A stretch of DNA of 64,000 bases from Fulvivirga ulvae (lineage in GTDB: Bacteria > Bacteroidota > Bacteroidia > Cytophagales > Cyclobacteriaceae): the NCBI RefSeq assembly GCF_021389975.1, contig NZ_CP089981.1, positions 2,133,501 through 2,197,500 on the forward strand, given 5' to 3'. Of this stretch, positions 44,203 to 53,382 are shown piece after piece; within the stretch, counting starts at the first letter, position 1, and every line of letters starts with the position of its first letter. The translations under genes and the position numbers were made by a program. The notes beneath the pieces are model-generated. The model did not search any database, was not told the origin of the DNA, and was given only the letters and a program-made list of their open reading frames with translations.

Positions 44203-44469
44203 ATGAAAAGGAAAAGATTTTCACCCCAGCAGATTGCCAGTATCTTAAAGGAGTTTGATGCAGGAAAAACGGCAGCAGAGATCAGTCGTGAACACGGCGT
44301 TAGCCAGGCTTCATTTTACAAGTGGCGTCAGCGCTTTGGCGGAATGGAAGCTTCAGAGCTTCGCAAGCTGAAGGACCTTGAGGAAGAAAACCGAAGGTTA
44401 AAACATATGTATGCTGAACTGGCCCTTGATCTCAAACTTGCTAAAGAGATTATAGAAAAAAAGCTTTAA
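44203..44469 (+). CDS. IS3-family transposase OrfA
   Basis: The 88-residue OrfA has a helix-turn-helix of the HTH_Tnp_1 type (SPQQIASILKEFDAGKTAAE ... REHGVSQASFYKWRQRFGG). A leucine-zipper-like stretch follows (MEASELRKLKDLEEENRRLK). The GGM-SE-RKLK-LEEENRRLK pattern is typical of IS407-group elements. Near its end the slippery heptamer A AAA AAG at 44457-44463 would allow a -1 shift to make the OrfAB transposase. OrfA binds the terminal repeats. Confidence 0.93.
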   Translation: MKRKRFSPQQIASILKEFDAGKTAAEISREHGVSQASFYKWRQRFGGMEASELRKLKDLEEENRRLKHMYAELALDLKLAKEIIEKKL

Positions 44470-44501
44470 AGCCCTGTCATAAAAAGCAGCTCGTTAAAGA
44501 A

Positions 44502-45338
44502 GTGCAGAAGGAACTGAACTGTGGCATCAGCAGGGCGTGCCGTGTGCTAAATCTAGCCAAATCGGTATATTATTATCAGTCTATTAAGAATGATGAGCCT
44601 ATAATATCAGCATTGCAGGCAAAGGCTGAGCAATTTCCTCGCGAAGGTTTTTGGAAAGCATTTAATCGCCTCAGAAATGAGGGTAATGAATGGAATCACA
44701 AGAAAGTTCATCGTATCTATAAAGCGTTGGGTTTAAACTTGCGTAGGAAAGTAAAGAGGAGATTGCCAGCAAGAATAAAAGAACCTCTGGAGGTGCCTGC
44801 TGCACTTAACCATACATGGTCTATTGATTTCATGAGTGATGCCTTATTCAATGGGCGTAAATTCCGCTCTTTCAATGTTATGGATGATTTTAATCGAGAA
44901 GCTTTGCATGTAGAGATCGATTATTCTTTAAAGAGCAATAAAGTGGTGTGGGTTTTAAATCACTTAATTAAACGCAGAGGGAAACCTTCGCGCATACGTA
45001 TGGATAACGGTCCAGAATTTATAGCGGCATTAACACAAGAATGGAGCCGTATGCACGCAATAGAGTTCATTTATATTCAACCAGGTAAGCCTACTCAAAA
45101 TGCATATGTTGAGAGACTGAATCGTACCTATAGAAACTATGTGCTTGATGCTTATGTGTTTGATTCTATAGATGAAGTACGACAAGCCACTGAAGATTGG
45201 ATGTATGATTACAACTTTGTGAGGCCACATGAAAGCTTAAATGATAAGAGTCCTGTACAATACGCACAAGTGGCGTTAACAGTGGATAACTCTATCGAGT
45301 TACCCACAATTAACACCTATTATAACAATAATAATTAA
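44502..45338 (+). CDS. IS3-family transposase OrfB (DDE integrase domain)
   Basis: OrfB contains a helical HTH_21-like part (FWKAFNRLRNEGNEWNHKKV) and an rve integrase core. The DDE residues are in WSIDFMSD, RIRMDNGPEF and NAYVERLNRTYR, followed by NFVRPHESLNDKSP. The listed start is a GTG; the same frame is open upstream to the slippery site, so the active product is probably an OrfA-OrfB fusion made by -1 frameshifting (44203 to 45338). It cuts and joins the IS ends. Confidence 0.93.
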   Translation: MQKELNCGISRACRVLNLAKSVYYYQSIKNDEPIISALQAKAEQFPREGFWKAFNRLRNEGNEWNHKKVHRIYKALGLNLRRKVKRRLPARIKEPLEVPAALNHTWSIDFMSDALFNGRKFRSFNVMDDFNREALHVEIDYSLKSNKVVWVLNHLIKRRGKPSRIRMDNGPEFIAALTQEWSRMHAIEFIYIQPGKPTQNAYVERLNRTYRNYVLDAYVFDSIDEVRQATEDWMYDYNFVRPHESLNDKSPVQYAQVALTVDNSIELPTINTYYNNNN

Positions 45339-45419
45339 TAGAAATCTATACTTTTATGGAGTCCTAAAACGGGGGTGCTTACATACGTAGTTGAACCATA
45401 GTTTCAGCAGAAAAGGTGA

Positions 45420-45929
45420 TTTAATATAGGAGATAAGATAACTCTGAAAGTAAGAGACTTTTTTAAGTTATACCCAGCTAGTCATCATGATACTGTTTTG
45501 CAATCTGCCTTGGTCGATGCGTGGAAGAAACTCGATGATCTTGGTGATGATGTGCTGCGAAACGACCCCGAAGCCCTGAAGAAGATTAATGATTTTGATG
45601 CCGAGACTGGCGGCCGTTTTGATGAGTTGGGGGATGAGTACATGAACACCCCTGACCCACACAAAAAAGGCTGGGTTGATCACTTGGAAAAGAGAACGGT
45701 TGATGGAAAGGTAAGAAAAGCAGGTGATAATGCTGATAAGTTTAAATCATTTGATACCAATGATAAAGTTCCTTCCAGGTATACAGATGATTCGCGTTTT
45801 GATGAATTAGCATATGATCCCGCCGAGGGTAAAATCAAGCCAGAAACTAGACAAGAAGCCATGGCAGGGTTGGAAGCTGAATCGCAAGGGCTTATCGATG
45901 GCCCTATTTCACCAGGATTTTTAAAGTGA
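45420..45929 (+). pseudogene. orphan, truncated RHS toxin tip
   Basis: The open frame has no ATG near its beginning. It includes ALVDAWKKLDDLGDDVLRND, a linker type seen near the tips of Bacteroidota RHS toxins, then a hydrophilic tail (GWVDHLEKRTVDGKVRKAGD, TRQEAMAGLEAESQGLIDGP). It stops soon after GPISPGFLK. In related tips as I recall them, the GLEAEAQG...GPI segment leads into an RHS-type nuclease core, which is missing here. No immunity gene follows. It lies just beyond the IS and the TPR pseudogene, marking the right end of the cassette graveyard. Confidence 0.62.
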
Positions 45930-45976
45930 GGAATATCTGCAAACAGATTTAGAGCTGGGGGCATTGGAGGAGACAA

Positions 45977-46002
45977 AAGCCCTGTATATTGCAACAGGGC
46001 TT
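45977..46002 (-). terminator. hairpin terminator of the DinB-like gene
   Basis: The stem AGCCCTGT / ACAGGGCT (45978-45985 and 45994-46001) has an 8-nt loop and is followed on the minus strand by TTTT. It lies 7 bp beyond the stop of the DinB-like gene. Confidence 0.65.
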
Positions 46003-46008
46003 CTAAAA

Positions 46009-46560
46009 CTAAATAAACTTATAACTCGGCGGCTCAATATTATTCATTCGAATATAAAGATTGGCCTTAGCCCTGTGGTTGGTGCAGTGGTCGTTGGCAA
46101 AAATGATGGCTTGTGCCCGTGTCATTTTTGTATCGGGCCCAAAAGGCAATTCTACTTTTAGATCATCCTCTTTTAGGGCTTTAATGGCTGCTTCCATATC
46201 CGCGTAGCCTTTTTCAACAATAGCCCGAACTTCAGCTTTGGACAGGCCTTCTGCGCTGGGCTCTTCATATTTTACCTGCTCTCCTTTGATCATGGCTTTA
46301 CTGAAATAGGTGAGGGTGTAGCCTATGTGCACCATTTGCTCAGCGAAAGTTTTACTTACTTCACTGGGTTTGTAAGTGTACTTTTCTTCCGGCATAGCGT
46401 CAGCAACTTCCAGGGTATGCATTTTTCCTGTTTTCCACATCGGCAATGTCATTGACACAAACGAGGTTGTCTTTTCTTCCTCCTTGAAATTAAAGGCGGT
46501 TAAAATTGCCACCAGGCAAACAACTGCTGCCAGTAGCGAAATTCTCAATTGGTTTTTCAT
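46009..46560 (-). CDS. exported DinB-like four-helix protein
   Basis: The ATG at 46560 gives a signal peptide or N-terminal anchor (MKNQLRISLLAAVVCLVAIL). The 183-residue product has the DinB-like helical bundle, with metal-ligand histidines in MVHIGYTLTYF and in the C-terminal NDHCTNHRAKANLYIR. DinB-family proteins include thiol transferases and stress-induced proteins. The exported form is common in Bacteroidota. The substrate is unknown. It lies alone on the minus strand, outside the toxin island, and marks the return to ordinary chromosome. Confidence 0.85.
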   Translation of the reverse strand: MKNQLRISLLAAVVCLVAILTAFNFKEEEKTTSFVSMTLPMWKTGKMHTLEVADAMPEEKYTYKPSEVSKTFAEQMVHIGYTLTYFSKAMIKGEQVKYEEPSAEGLSKAEVRAIVEKGYADMEAAIKALKEDDLKVELPFGPDTKMTRAQAIIFANDHCTNHRAKANLYIRMNNIEPPSYKFI

Positions 46561-46828
46561 GGGACTTGGGATTTTGGTTTTACTCAATTTAGAAAATTAC
46601 TTCATTATCTCATACCCTTATGGAAGTTGTATGTAGTGGGAGCTATTTCGGCTTATGTACTTTAGCTTTGTTTCAAAACAACACACCCCATTGTTTCACT
46701 GTGAAACAGATTTTTGTCTTATGCTTAATATTTGTGGTTCATTTCGATAAAAATCGTATTCTTACTTAATGGCACTATTTTAGGGTATGGATAAGTCTTT
46801 CATTCATTTTAGCCAAGATTAGCATAGC

Positions 46829-49201
46829 ATGATCAAGAATTATATCAAAGTTTCTCTCAGGTTTTTCTTAAGGCAGAAACTATTTACCACAATCAATATA
46901 TTCGGGTTAACGTTTGGACTCGTGTGTTTTATTTTTATGGCCGTCTGGGTGTGGGACGAGTACAGCTTCGATCGTTTCCATAAAAATGAGGACAGTTTGT
47001 ACCAGCTTTTTGCAGAACGGGACCGAGCAGGTGAAAGTGTGATTGTACCATATGCGCCGTCATCGCTGGTGTCGATAATTGAAAGGGAAGTTCCGGAGGT
47101 AGATAAAATTGCCCGTGTATTTCCAGCTCATGCTGTATTTGCCAAAGCTGAAGATACTTTTTTAGAAAAGGGTATTTATGCAGATCCTTCCTTTCTTCAA
47201 ATGTTTAGCTTTCCTCTGAAAGAAGGTAGTATTACAATTAAAGAACCGGGCTCCGTGATAATATCAGCCGAAACAGCGGAGAAGTATTTTCCCGGTCAAT
47301 CGGCCATAGGTCAATATGTAGATCTTGTTCAAAACAACAGGCAACAATACAAGGTGACTGGTGTTCTGGAAAAAATACCTCACCAGTCTTCTCTGCATTT
47401 TGATTTCATTTTACCTTATCAGCACTTTGAAGATACCCAGCGGCCATGGTGGAAAAGCTCCAACAAATACTCATTTTCAAACTATAATGTTCAGGTTTTT
47501 ATTCAAGCTAAGCCTGGGGTTGTAGCCAGCACACTAGATGAAAAATTAACAACTGTTTTAAAACATCACAGTGTTGCTGACACGGATGATGCCCTGTTTA
47601 CCTATCCCTTTGCAGACGTTTATCTATATGATGACTTTTCAGGGATGGGCAGCACCTCAGGCAAAATTTTGTATGTCAGGCTGATTTCGGTTGTGGCAAT
47701 TGTCGTACTACTGATCGCCTGTATCAACTTTATCAATTTGTATACTGTAATGGCCAGTAAACGTAATAAGGAGGTGGCTCTGAGGAAGGCTGTAGGTGCT
47801 CAGAGAAAACAGGTGATAGTTCAGTTCTTGACGGAATCCGTTTTAATAGCTGTTGCTTCCATGTTTTTGGCCATAACGCTGGTTGAGATGCTTATGCCTT
47901 TTTTCAATGCGCTGACAGGAAAGCATATTGCCCTTCCTTATTCGTCATCTGGGTTTCTGCTACTTTTAATTGCTGCCAGCATATTTATTGGGTCACTGGC
48001 CGGTATTTATCCGGCATTGCAATTTTCCTCCTTTGGGCTTTTACCTTCAAAACAAAAGCTAAACGCAAAAGCAGGTGTAACAGGGTTAAGAAAGGTGCTT
48101 GTGGTATTTCAGTTTTCCCTTTCAGTGGCTTTTATTGTCTTTTCCATAGTGGTTTTTAATCAGATCCGTTTTATCGGGCATAGTGATCTGGGTATCCAGA
48201 CAAGAAATATTCTGCGACATGAGCTTCACGGGATCAGGGGAAAACAGGAAGCGTATAAGGAAGAATTGCTACGCATTCCCGGTATACAATCTGTAAGTTT
48301 TACGGAACAGGACCCTTTAAATACTGCCAATAAAAACAATGGAATATCCTGGCCGGGAAAGCCGGAGGATGATAAATCTTTTTTTAATGTTATCCAGGTG
48401 AGCGAAGATTTTATAGAAACTTTCGGCATTGACATCTCCGAAGGTCGTGCTTTTACCTTCAAGAATCGTTCGGGTCAGCTTGCGCTAAAGCAGATCATTA
48501 TAAACGAGCAAGCGGCTAATGCGATGAATTTGTCTGATCCTATCGGTATGGAGCTGACGGTTTGGGGAAATAAAGGGATAGTGGTAGGTGTAGCTAAAAA
48601 TTATCATCATCAGCCTTTGAGCCGGCAAATTGAGCCGGTTGTGATTTTGTGCAACCCGGAAGAAACCTGGAATGCATACATCAGCATAGAACCTGATCAT
48701 GTCAATACAGCTCTTCAGGATATTGCAGTAGCATACCAAAAGTATGAGGATCAACACCCTTTTGATTACTCATTTATAGAGCAAGACTATGAAACCCATT
48801 ATGCAGGCCTGACGACTATTGGCTGGTTAAGTGCTATTTTTACTGCGGCTGCTATCTTTATAAGCTCCTTAGGCCTTTTTGGGTTGTCAGCTTTTCTTAT
48901 GCAACAGCGGTCCAAGGAAACAGGGATCAGAAAGGTCTTAGGTGCTGATATGGCGGGCTTACTTTTTTTATTTTCCCGCGATTTCTTAAAGTTGGTTTTG
49001 ATTGCCATCTCCATAGGCTTGCCATTGGCGTGGTTCTATGCGAAATCCTGGCTGTCAGATTACGCTTATCACTTTGAACTGGGCCTGCTCCCCTTTGTTT
49101 CAGCGGGCGTTTGTGCTATCGTCATTGCGTTGGCCTCAGTAATTTTCAACACGTTAAGGGCTGCTATGACAAACCCGGTGCATACGCTTAAAGAGGAGTA
49201 G
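46829..49201 (+). CDS. MacB-type ABC transporter permease
   Basis: This 790-residue protein has the double FtsX/MacB_PCD layout of Bacteroidota permeases. An N-terminal helix (INIFGLTFGLVCFIFMAVWV) precedes an extracytoplasmic domain. Next comes a three-helix block (LISVVAIVVLLIACINFINL, KRNKEVALRKAVGAQRKQVI), a second periplasmic domain, and a final helix block that repeats the signature KETGIRKVLGADMAGLLF. Members export lipids, peptides or stress signals together with a separate ATPase that is not adjacent here. The gene stands alone and converges on the GH3 gene. Confidence 0.9.
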   Translation: MIKNYIKVSLRFFLRQKLFTTINIFGLTFGLVCFIFMAVWVWDEYSFDRFHKNEDSLYQLFAERDRAGESVIVPYAPSSLVSIIEREVPEVDKIARVFPAHAVFAKAEDTFLEKGIYADPSFLQMFSFPLKEGSITIKEPGSVIISAETAEKYFPGQSAIGQYVDLVQNNRQQYKVTGVLEKIPHQSSLHFDFILPYQHFEDTQRPWWKSSNKYSFSNYNVQVFIQAKPGVVASTLDEKLTTVLKHHSVADTDDALFTYPFADVYLYDDFSGMGSTSGKILYVRLISVVAIVVLLIACINFINLYTVMASKRNKEVALRKAVGAQRKQVIVQFLTESVLIAVASMFLAITLVEMLMPFFNALTGKHIALPYSSSGFLLLLIAASIFIGSLAGIYPALQFSSFGLLPSKQKLNAKAGVTGLRKVLVVFQFSLSVAFIVFSIVVFNQIRFIGHSDLGIQTRNILRHELHGIRGKQEAYKEELLRIPGIQSVSFTEQDPLNTANKNNGISWPGKPEDDKSFFNVIQVSEDFIETFGIDISEGRAFTFKNRSGQLALKQIIINEQAANAMNLSDPIGMELTVWGNKGIVVGVAKNYHHQPLSRQIEPVVILCNPEETWNAYISIEPDHVNTALQDIAVAYQKYEDQHPFDYSFIEQDYETHYAGLTTIGWLSAIFTAAAIFISSLGLFGLSAFLMQQRSKETGIRKVLGADMAGLLFLFSRDFLKLVLIAISIGLPLAWFYAKSWLSDYAYHFELGLLPFVSAGVCAIVIALASVIFNTLRAAMTNPVHTLKEE

Positions 49202-49216
49202 ACTTTAAGAAGTGGC

Positions 49217-50740
49217 TTAGACGCTTCTCATTATTTCAAGGATGTCATCAATATGTTCTCGGTTGTTCGATAGACGAGGAACTTTATTCTGGCCTCCCAG
49301 CTTGCCTCTTTTCTTCATCCAGGCATAGAATGTGCCCTCTTTGGCGCTATGTACAACTGGAGGGAGGAGGGCCATGTCTTTATAACGCTTGGCGTCGTAA
49401 TCAGAATTTATCTCGCGGAGTTTTTCGTCTAGAAATTGCGTAAATCTATCAAGATTATCAGGTAGTTTTTTAAACTCAATGATCCATTCATGGCCACCTT
49501 TGTTTCCTTCATCAAAATAGATAGGAGCTGCGGTAAAGTTATCTATAATAGCTCCTGTTTTTGCGCATGCGTCAGTTATTGCCGACTCTGCATTTTCTAT
49601 TATAACCTCTTCACCGAATGCATTAATAAAATGCTTGGTACGGCCGGAAATTTTAATCCTGTAAGGTGATGTGCTTGTAAATTTTACTGTATCACCAATA
49701 TTATAGCGCCAAAGTCCGGAATTGGTACTAATGAGCATGGCATAGTTTTTCCCAACCTCAACCTCATCCAGTGAAATCGTTTGCGGATCCGGACTGTTAA
49801 TATTATCAAATGGAATGAACTCGTAAAATATTCCGTAGTCAAGCATGAGCAGGAGCTCATTTGAATTTTTTTGATCCTGAATCCCAAAAAAGCCCTCCGA
49901 AGCGTTATAGGTTTCGCAGTAGTTCATGTCATCCTTAGGGATCAGCTTTTTGAAAAGCTCGCGATAGGGAGTAAAAGCTACTGCTCCATGAAAGAATACT
50001 TCAAGATTAGGCCATATTTCAAGTATGTTTTCCTTTCCTTTTAGCTCCAGCACTTGTTGAATGAGCAGGATGGTCCATGTAGGCACTCCAACCAAATTGG
50101 TCACATTCTCTTCTGAAGTGATCGAAGCCATTTTTTCGATTTTCTCTTCCCATTTATCCATCAATGCAACATCCAGCTTTGGGGTTCTGATTAGTTGAGC
50201 CCATAAAGGAAGGTTTTGCATGATCACCGCAGAAACATCACCATAGTAGGAATTGGCATTGGGATCATACTCATTGATCTGATGGCTTCCGCCAATGGTT
50301 AGCCCTTTACCAGTAAACATTTTGGTTTCGGGATAGTTATTGACATAAATAGAGATCAGATCCTTTCCACCTTTGAAATGACAGTCTTCAAGCGCCTCAG
50401 GAGAAACTGGGATAAATTTACTTCTGGCATTGGTTGTACCGGATGATTTGGCGAACCAGGTAATTTCTGAGGGCCATAAAATATTTTGCTCTCCACGCAT
50501 GAGCCGCTCTATGTATGGGAACATGTTTTCATAAGCATGTACTGGGACACGCTCTTTATACTGTTGATAATTGGTGATACTTTTAAAATCGTATTTTTTA
50601 CCAAATTCTGTGTTTTTGGCCTCAGTCACCAATTTTTTAAAGAGCTCTTGCTGTACGTCATGGGGGTATTTAATGAAAAGTTCGATATCATGTATCCGCT
50701 TCTTCATCACCCAGGTTAATATCGAATTCAGTATATCCAC
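49217..50740 (-). CDS. GH3 auxin-responsive promoter-family protein
   Basis: The 507-residue protein matches the bacterial GH3 family, ANL-type acyl-adenylating enzymes. Visible features are the phosphate-binding loop-like TWFAKSSGTTNARSKFIPVS, the segment NYCETYNASEGFFGIQD, and the C-terminal part RTKHFINAFGEEVIIENAES. In plants GH3 enzymes join amino acids to auxin or jasmonate; the bacterial substrate is unknown. It lies 65 bp after lptB on the same strand and may share the recJ-lptB transcript. Confidence 0.9.
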   Translation of the reverse strand: MDILNSILTWVMKKRIHDIELFIKYPHDVQQELFKKLVTEAKNTEFGKKYDFKSITNYQQYKERVPVHAYENMFPYIERLMRGEQNILWPSEITWFAKSSGTTNARSKFIPVSPEALEDCHFKGGKDLISIYVNNYPETKMFTGKGLTIGGSHQINEYDPNANSYYGDVSAVIMQNLPLWAQLIRTPKLDVALMDKWEEKIEKMASITSEENVTNLVGVPTWTILLIQQVLELKGKENILEIWPNLEVFFHGAVAFTPYRELFKKLIPKDDMNYCETYNASEGFFGIQDQKNSNELLLMLDYGIFYEFIPFDNINSPDPQTISLDEVEVGKNYAMLISTNSGLWRYNIGDTVKFTSTSPYRIKISGRTKHFINAFGEEVIIENAESAITDACAKTGAIIDNFTAAPIYFDEGNKGGHEWIIEFKKLPDNLDRFTQFLDEKLREINSDYDAKRYKDMALLPPVVHSAKEGTFYAWMKKRGKLGGQNKVPRLSNNREHIDDILEIMRSV

Positions 50741-50805
50741 CAGCTATTATTGTTTTGAAATAACTTAAAAATAAAAATAAAACGGTTTGTTGGTGATATG
50801 CCGGG

Positions 50806-51537
50806 TCAAATTTTTCTTTTTAACTCAAAATGCTGCCCGAGGTATACGCGCCTTACCTGCTCATCGGCCGCAAGCTCTTCTGCAGAGCCGGCTTTAAGCA
50901 GCTTACCTTCAAACATGAGGTAGGCACGGTCTGTAATTGAAAGGGTCTCGTTTACGTTGTGATCGGTTATAAGAATGCCAATATTCTTCTTTTTAAGCTG
51001 GGCAACAATAGTCTGTATCTCTTCAACAGCAATAGGGTCTACACCGGCAAAAGGCTCGTCGAGAAGCACAAAATTTGGATCAACAGCAAGTGCCCGGGCA
51101 ATCTCTGTCCGACGGCGCTCTCCTCCGGAAAGTACCATACCCAGATTTTTACGCACATGCGTAAGGCTGAATTCTTCAAGAAGGGACTCACACTTTTCTT
51201 TCTGGGTGGCTTTTGGAATATTTCTCATTTCCAAAACGGCCATAATATTTTCTTCTACTGTAAGTTTTCGAAACACGGAAGCCTCCTGTGCCAGATAGCC
51301 AATACCTAGCTTGGCCCGTCTATACATCGGTAGGTCAGTAATATTATCGTCATCCAGGAATATCTGTCCTTCGTTGGGCTTGATCAGGCCTACAATCATA
51401 TAAAAAGTTGTGGTTTTACCAGCTCCGTTAGGCCCTAATAAACCAACAATTTCCCCCTGCTCTACCTGTACGGACACATTGTTAACAACTGTTCTCTTCT
51501 TATATTTTTTAACTAGATGGTCTGCTCGTAAAATCAT
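50806..51537 (-). CDS. lptB: LPS export ABC transporter ATP-binding protein LptB
   Basis: The ABC ATPase that powers lipopolysaccharide extraction from the inner membrane by LptFG. Motifs: Walker A GPNGAGKTTTFYM, Q-loop YLAQEASVF, ABC signature VLSGGERRRTEIARAL, Walker B FVLLDEPFAGVDP, and H-loop in LITDHNVNETL. An ATG at 51546 is possible, but the start at 51537 (MILRADHLVKKYKKRT) fits the family better. It starts 6 to 15 bp after the recJ stop, so they are co-transcribed. Confidence 0.95.
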   Translation of the reverse strand: MILRADHLVKKYKKRTVVNNVSVQVEQGEIVGLLGPNGAGKTTTFYMIVGLIKPNEGQIFLDDDNITDLPMYRRAKLGIGYLAQEASVFRKLTVEENIMAVLEMRNIPKATQKEKCESLLEEFSLTHVRKNLGMVLSGGERRRTEIARALAVDPNFVLLDEPFAGVDPIAVEEIQTIVAQLKKKNIGILITDHNVNETLSITDRAYLMFEGKLLKAGSAEELAADEQVRRVYLGQHFELKRKI

Positions 51538-51552
51538 ATATGACAAAAATAA

Positions 51553-53259
51553 CTAATCGAACTTTATATCCTTTACATTTAACTGAATAGACTGATAGCC
51601 CATGTAGTTATTTTCTTCTATAGAAAACGCCATTCTGAACTTTTCTCCATTCTTTATCCTCTTTTCATATGCCCCGAGATTAAACCCGATGGCTTCCAGC
51701 TGGTTATTACAACCATCTTGCCGAGCGATGAATTTGAGGTGCTTGTCTTTGATCAACCTCAAAGAGCCTGCCACACTTATGTTTTCTGCTAAGAATACCG
51801 GACAGAGATTTTCAGGGCCGAATGGCTCCATCTGATTGATCACACCAAAAAACTTGGATGTGATCCTGTCAAAGGTTATTTCAGTGTCGATATTGACCAG
51901 TGGCGTTAACAGTTCCTCGGAAATAGAACTGGAAACGACCTCTTCAAATTTTTTCTGAAAGGCCTCAACTTTATTTATTTCCAGGGTAAGCCCTGCAGCA
52001 TACATATGTCCTCCAAATTGCTCCAGCAAATCACTGCAATTCTCGATGGCATTATAAACATCAAAGCCGGGAACAGATCTCGCAGAACCTGTAGCCTTGT
52101 TGTTGGACATAGTTAAAATGATAGTGGGGCGATGATATCGCTCGATACACCGTGAGGCAACAATACCTATAACCCCTTTATGCCAGTCATTTTTAAATAA
52201 TACAGTTGATTTTGAGGTTTTCAGGTTTTCACTTGCTTCGATCATTGCAATGGCCTCCTCCGTTATTGTTGCATCAAAATCACGGCGTTTATCATTTTTT
52301 ACATCCAATTGCTCACCGAAGTGGTACGCCTCTTCTTCCGATTCTGATAATAACAGATTCACGGCTGTTTTTGCATGAGAGATCCTGCCGGCAGCATTTA
52401 TTCTTGGAGCCATACCGAACACAATGCCAGTAATAGTCATTTTGTTTCTGATACCTGCCAGTTTGGTCAAAGCTCTTAAGCCCGGTCGGGCACTGCTTTT
52501 TAGTCTCTCCAATCCGAAAAAGGCCAACACCCTGTTTTCTCCTGTAATAGGCACAATATCTGAAGCTATGCTTACAACCACAAGATCAAGAAGATCTAGT
52601 GGGTCAGCATACCATTCGGGGTTTTGAGATACCAGTGCCTGAACTAGTTTGAAGCCGATAGCACAGCCCGGAAGCTCCTTATATGGATATTTGCAATCTG
52701 ATCTTTTAGGGTCTAAGACAGCCACCGCCGGCGGAAGTTCATCACCAGGGCGATGGTGATCACAAATGATAAAATCAATACCATAGGAGCGAGCTTTTTC
52801 AACCAGCTTCACAGATTTGATTCCGCAGTCAAGTGAGATGATCAGTTTAAAATCATTTTCTGAGGCAAATTCAATACCTGCATCAGAAATGCCATAACCC
52901 TCTTTGTAGCGATCGGGTATATAGAAGTCACATGCCGGATAAAAAGAATTGAGAAATCCAAAGAAGAGAGCAACTGATGTGGTTCCATCTACATCATAAT
53001 CTCCGTAAACCAGTATTTTTTCATTATTTGCAATGGCCTGTTCAATTCTGTGAACCGCCAAAATCATGTCCTTCATCAAAAACGGATCATGAAGCATGTC
53101 AAGAGTGGGGCGGAAGAAATTTCTGGCACTATCGAAATCAATGATGCTGCGTTGCGCGAGAATAGTGGCTATTGGAGGACTTACATTTATAGACTGTGAT
53201 AATGAATGAATGATCTCCTTGTCAGGTTTATCTTTTAATACCCACCGTTTTTCTACCAT
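51553..53259 (-). CDS. recJ: single-stranded-DNA-specific exonuclease RecJ
   Basis: A RecJ of about 568 residues, a 5'-3' exonuclease in recombination and mismatch repair. DHH phosphoesterase motifs are visible: LVYGDYDVDGTTSVALFF, LIISLDCGIKS, FIICDHHRPG. The DHHA1 motif reads GSARSVPGFDVYNAI followed by GGHMYAAGLT. The start at 53259 (MVEKRWVLKDKP) is preferred over the ATG at 53277. It heads a minus-strand run with lptB. Confidence 0.95.
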   Translation of the reverse strand: MVEKRWVLKDKPDKEIIHSLSQSINVSPPIATILAQRSIIDFDSARNFFRPTLDMLHDPFLMKDMILAVHRIEQAIANNEKILVYGDYDVDGTTSVALFFGFLNSFYPACDFYIPDRYKEGYGISDAGIEFASENDFKLIISLDCGIKSVKLVEKARSYGIDFIICDHHRPGDELPPAVAVLDPKRSDCKYPYKELPGCAIGFKLVQALVSQNPEWYADPLDLLDLVVVSIASDIVPITGENRVLAFFGLERLKSSARPGLRALTKLAGIRNKMTITGIVFGMAPRINAAGRISHAKTAVNLLLSESEEEAYHFGEQLDVKNDKRRDFDATITEEAIAMIEASENLKTSKSTVLFKNDWHKGVIGIVASRCIERYHRPTIILTMSNNKATGSARSVPGFDVYNAIENCSDLLEQFGGHMYAAGLTLEINKVEAFQKKFEEVVSSSISEELLTPLVNIDTEITFDRITSKFFGVINQMEPFGPENLCPVFLAENISVAGSLRLIKDKHLKFIARQDGCNNQLEAIGFNLGAYEKRIKNGEKFRMAFSIEENNYMGYQSIQLNVKDIKFD

Positions 53260-53283
53260 GCACTTTTTTTTAAACAAAAAGAA

Positions 53284-53356
53284 GCTGTCCTAAAAGCCAT
53301 AATATTTTCCGGGTAAACGGCCTCGTCTTTCACAACGAGTTGACTTTTAAGACAGC
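53284..53356 (-). terminator. long inverted repeat / terminator between the SPOR gene and recJ
   Basis: Arms GCTGTCCTAAAAG (53284-53296) and CTTTTAAGACAGC (53344-53356) pair with one mismatch and enclose a smaller CTCGT...ACGAG hairpin at 53322-53339. On the minus strand the first arm is followed by TTCTTTTTG. It is best read as the SPOR gene's terminator. Its ends also resemble short transposon termini, so a MITE is an alternative. Confidence 0.5.
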
Positions 53357-53382
53357 CCCTTAAATGAACTTTGATTTACTAT

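Larger units (their letters stand above)
44137..45383 (+). mobile_element. IS3-family insertion sequence (IS407 group), 1,247 bp
   Basis: Terminal inverted repeats begin TGTAAGCACCCCCGT at both ends (44137-44151 and, reversed, 45383-45369) and extend imperfectly to TAGGAC. A 4-bp target duplication TACG flanks the element (44133-44136 and 45384-45387), as expected for the IS407 group. Inside are orfA and orfB joined by a -1 slippery A7G. Both ends, the duplication and both ORFs are intact, so it is a recent and possibly active insertion. Confidence 0.92.
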
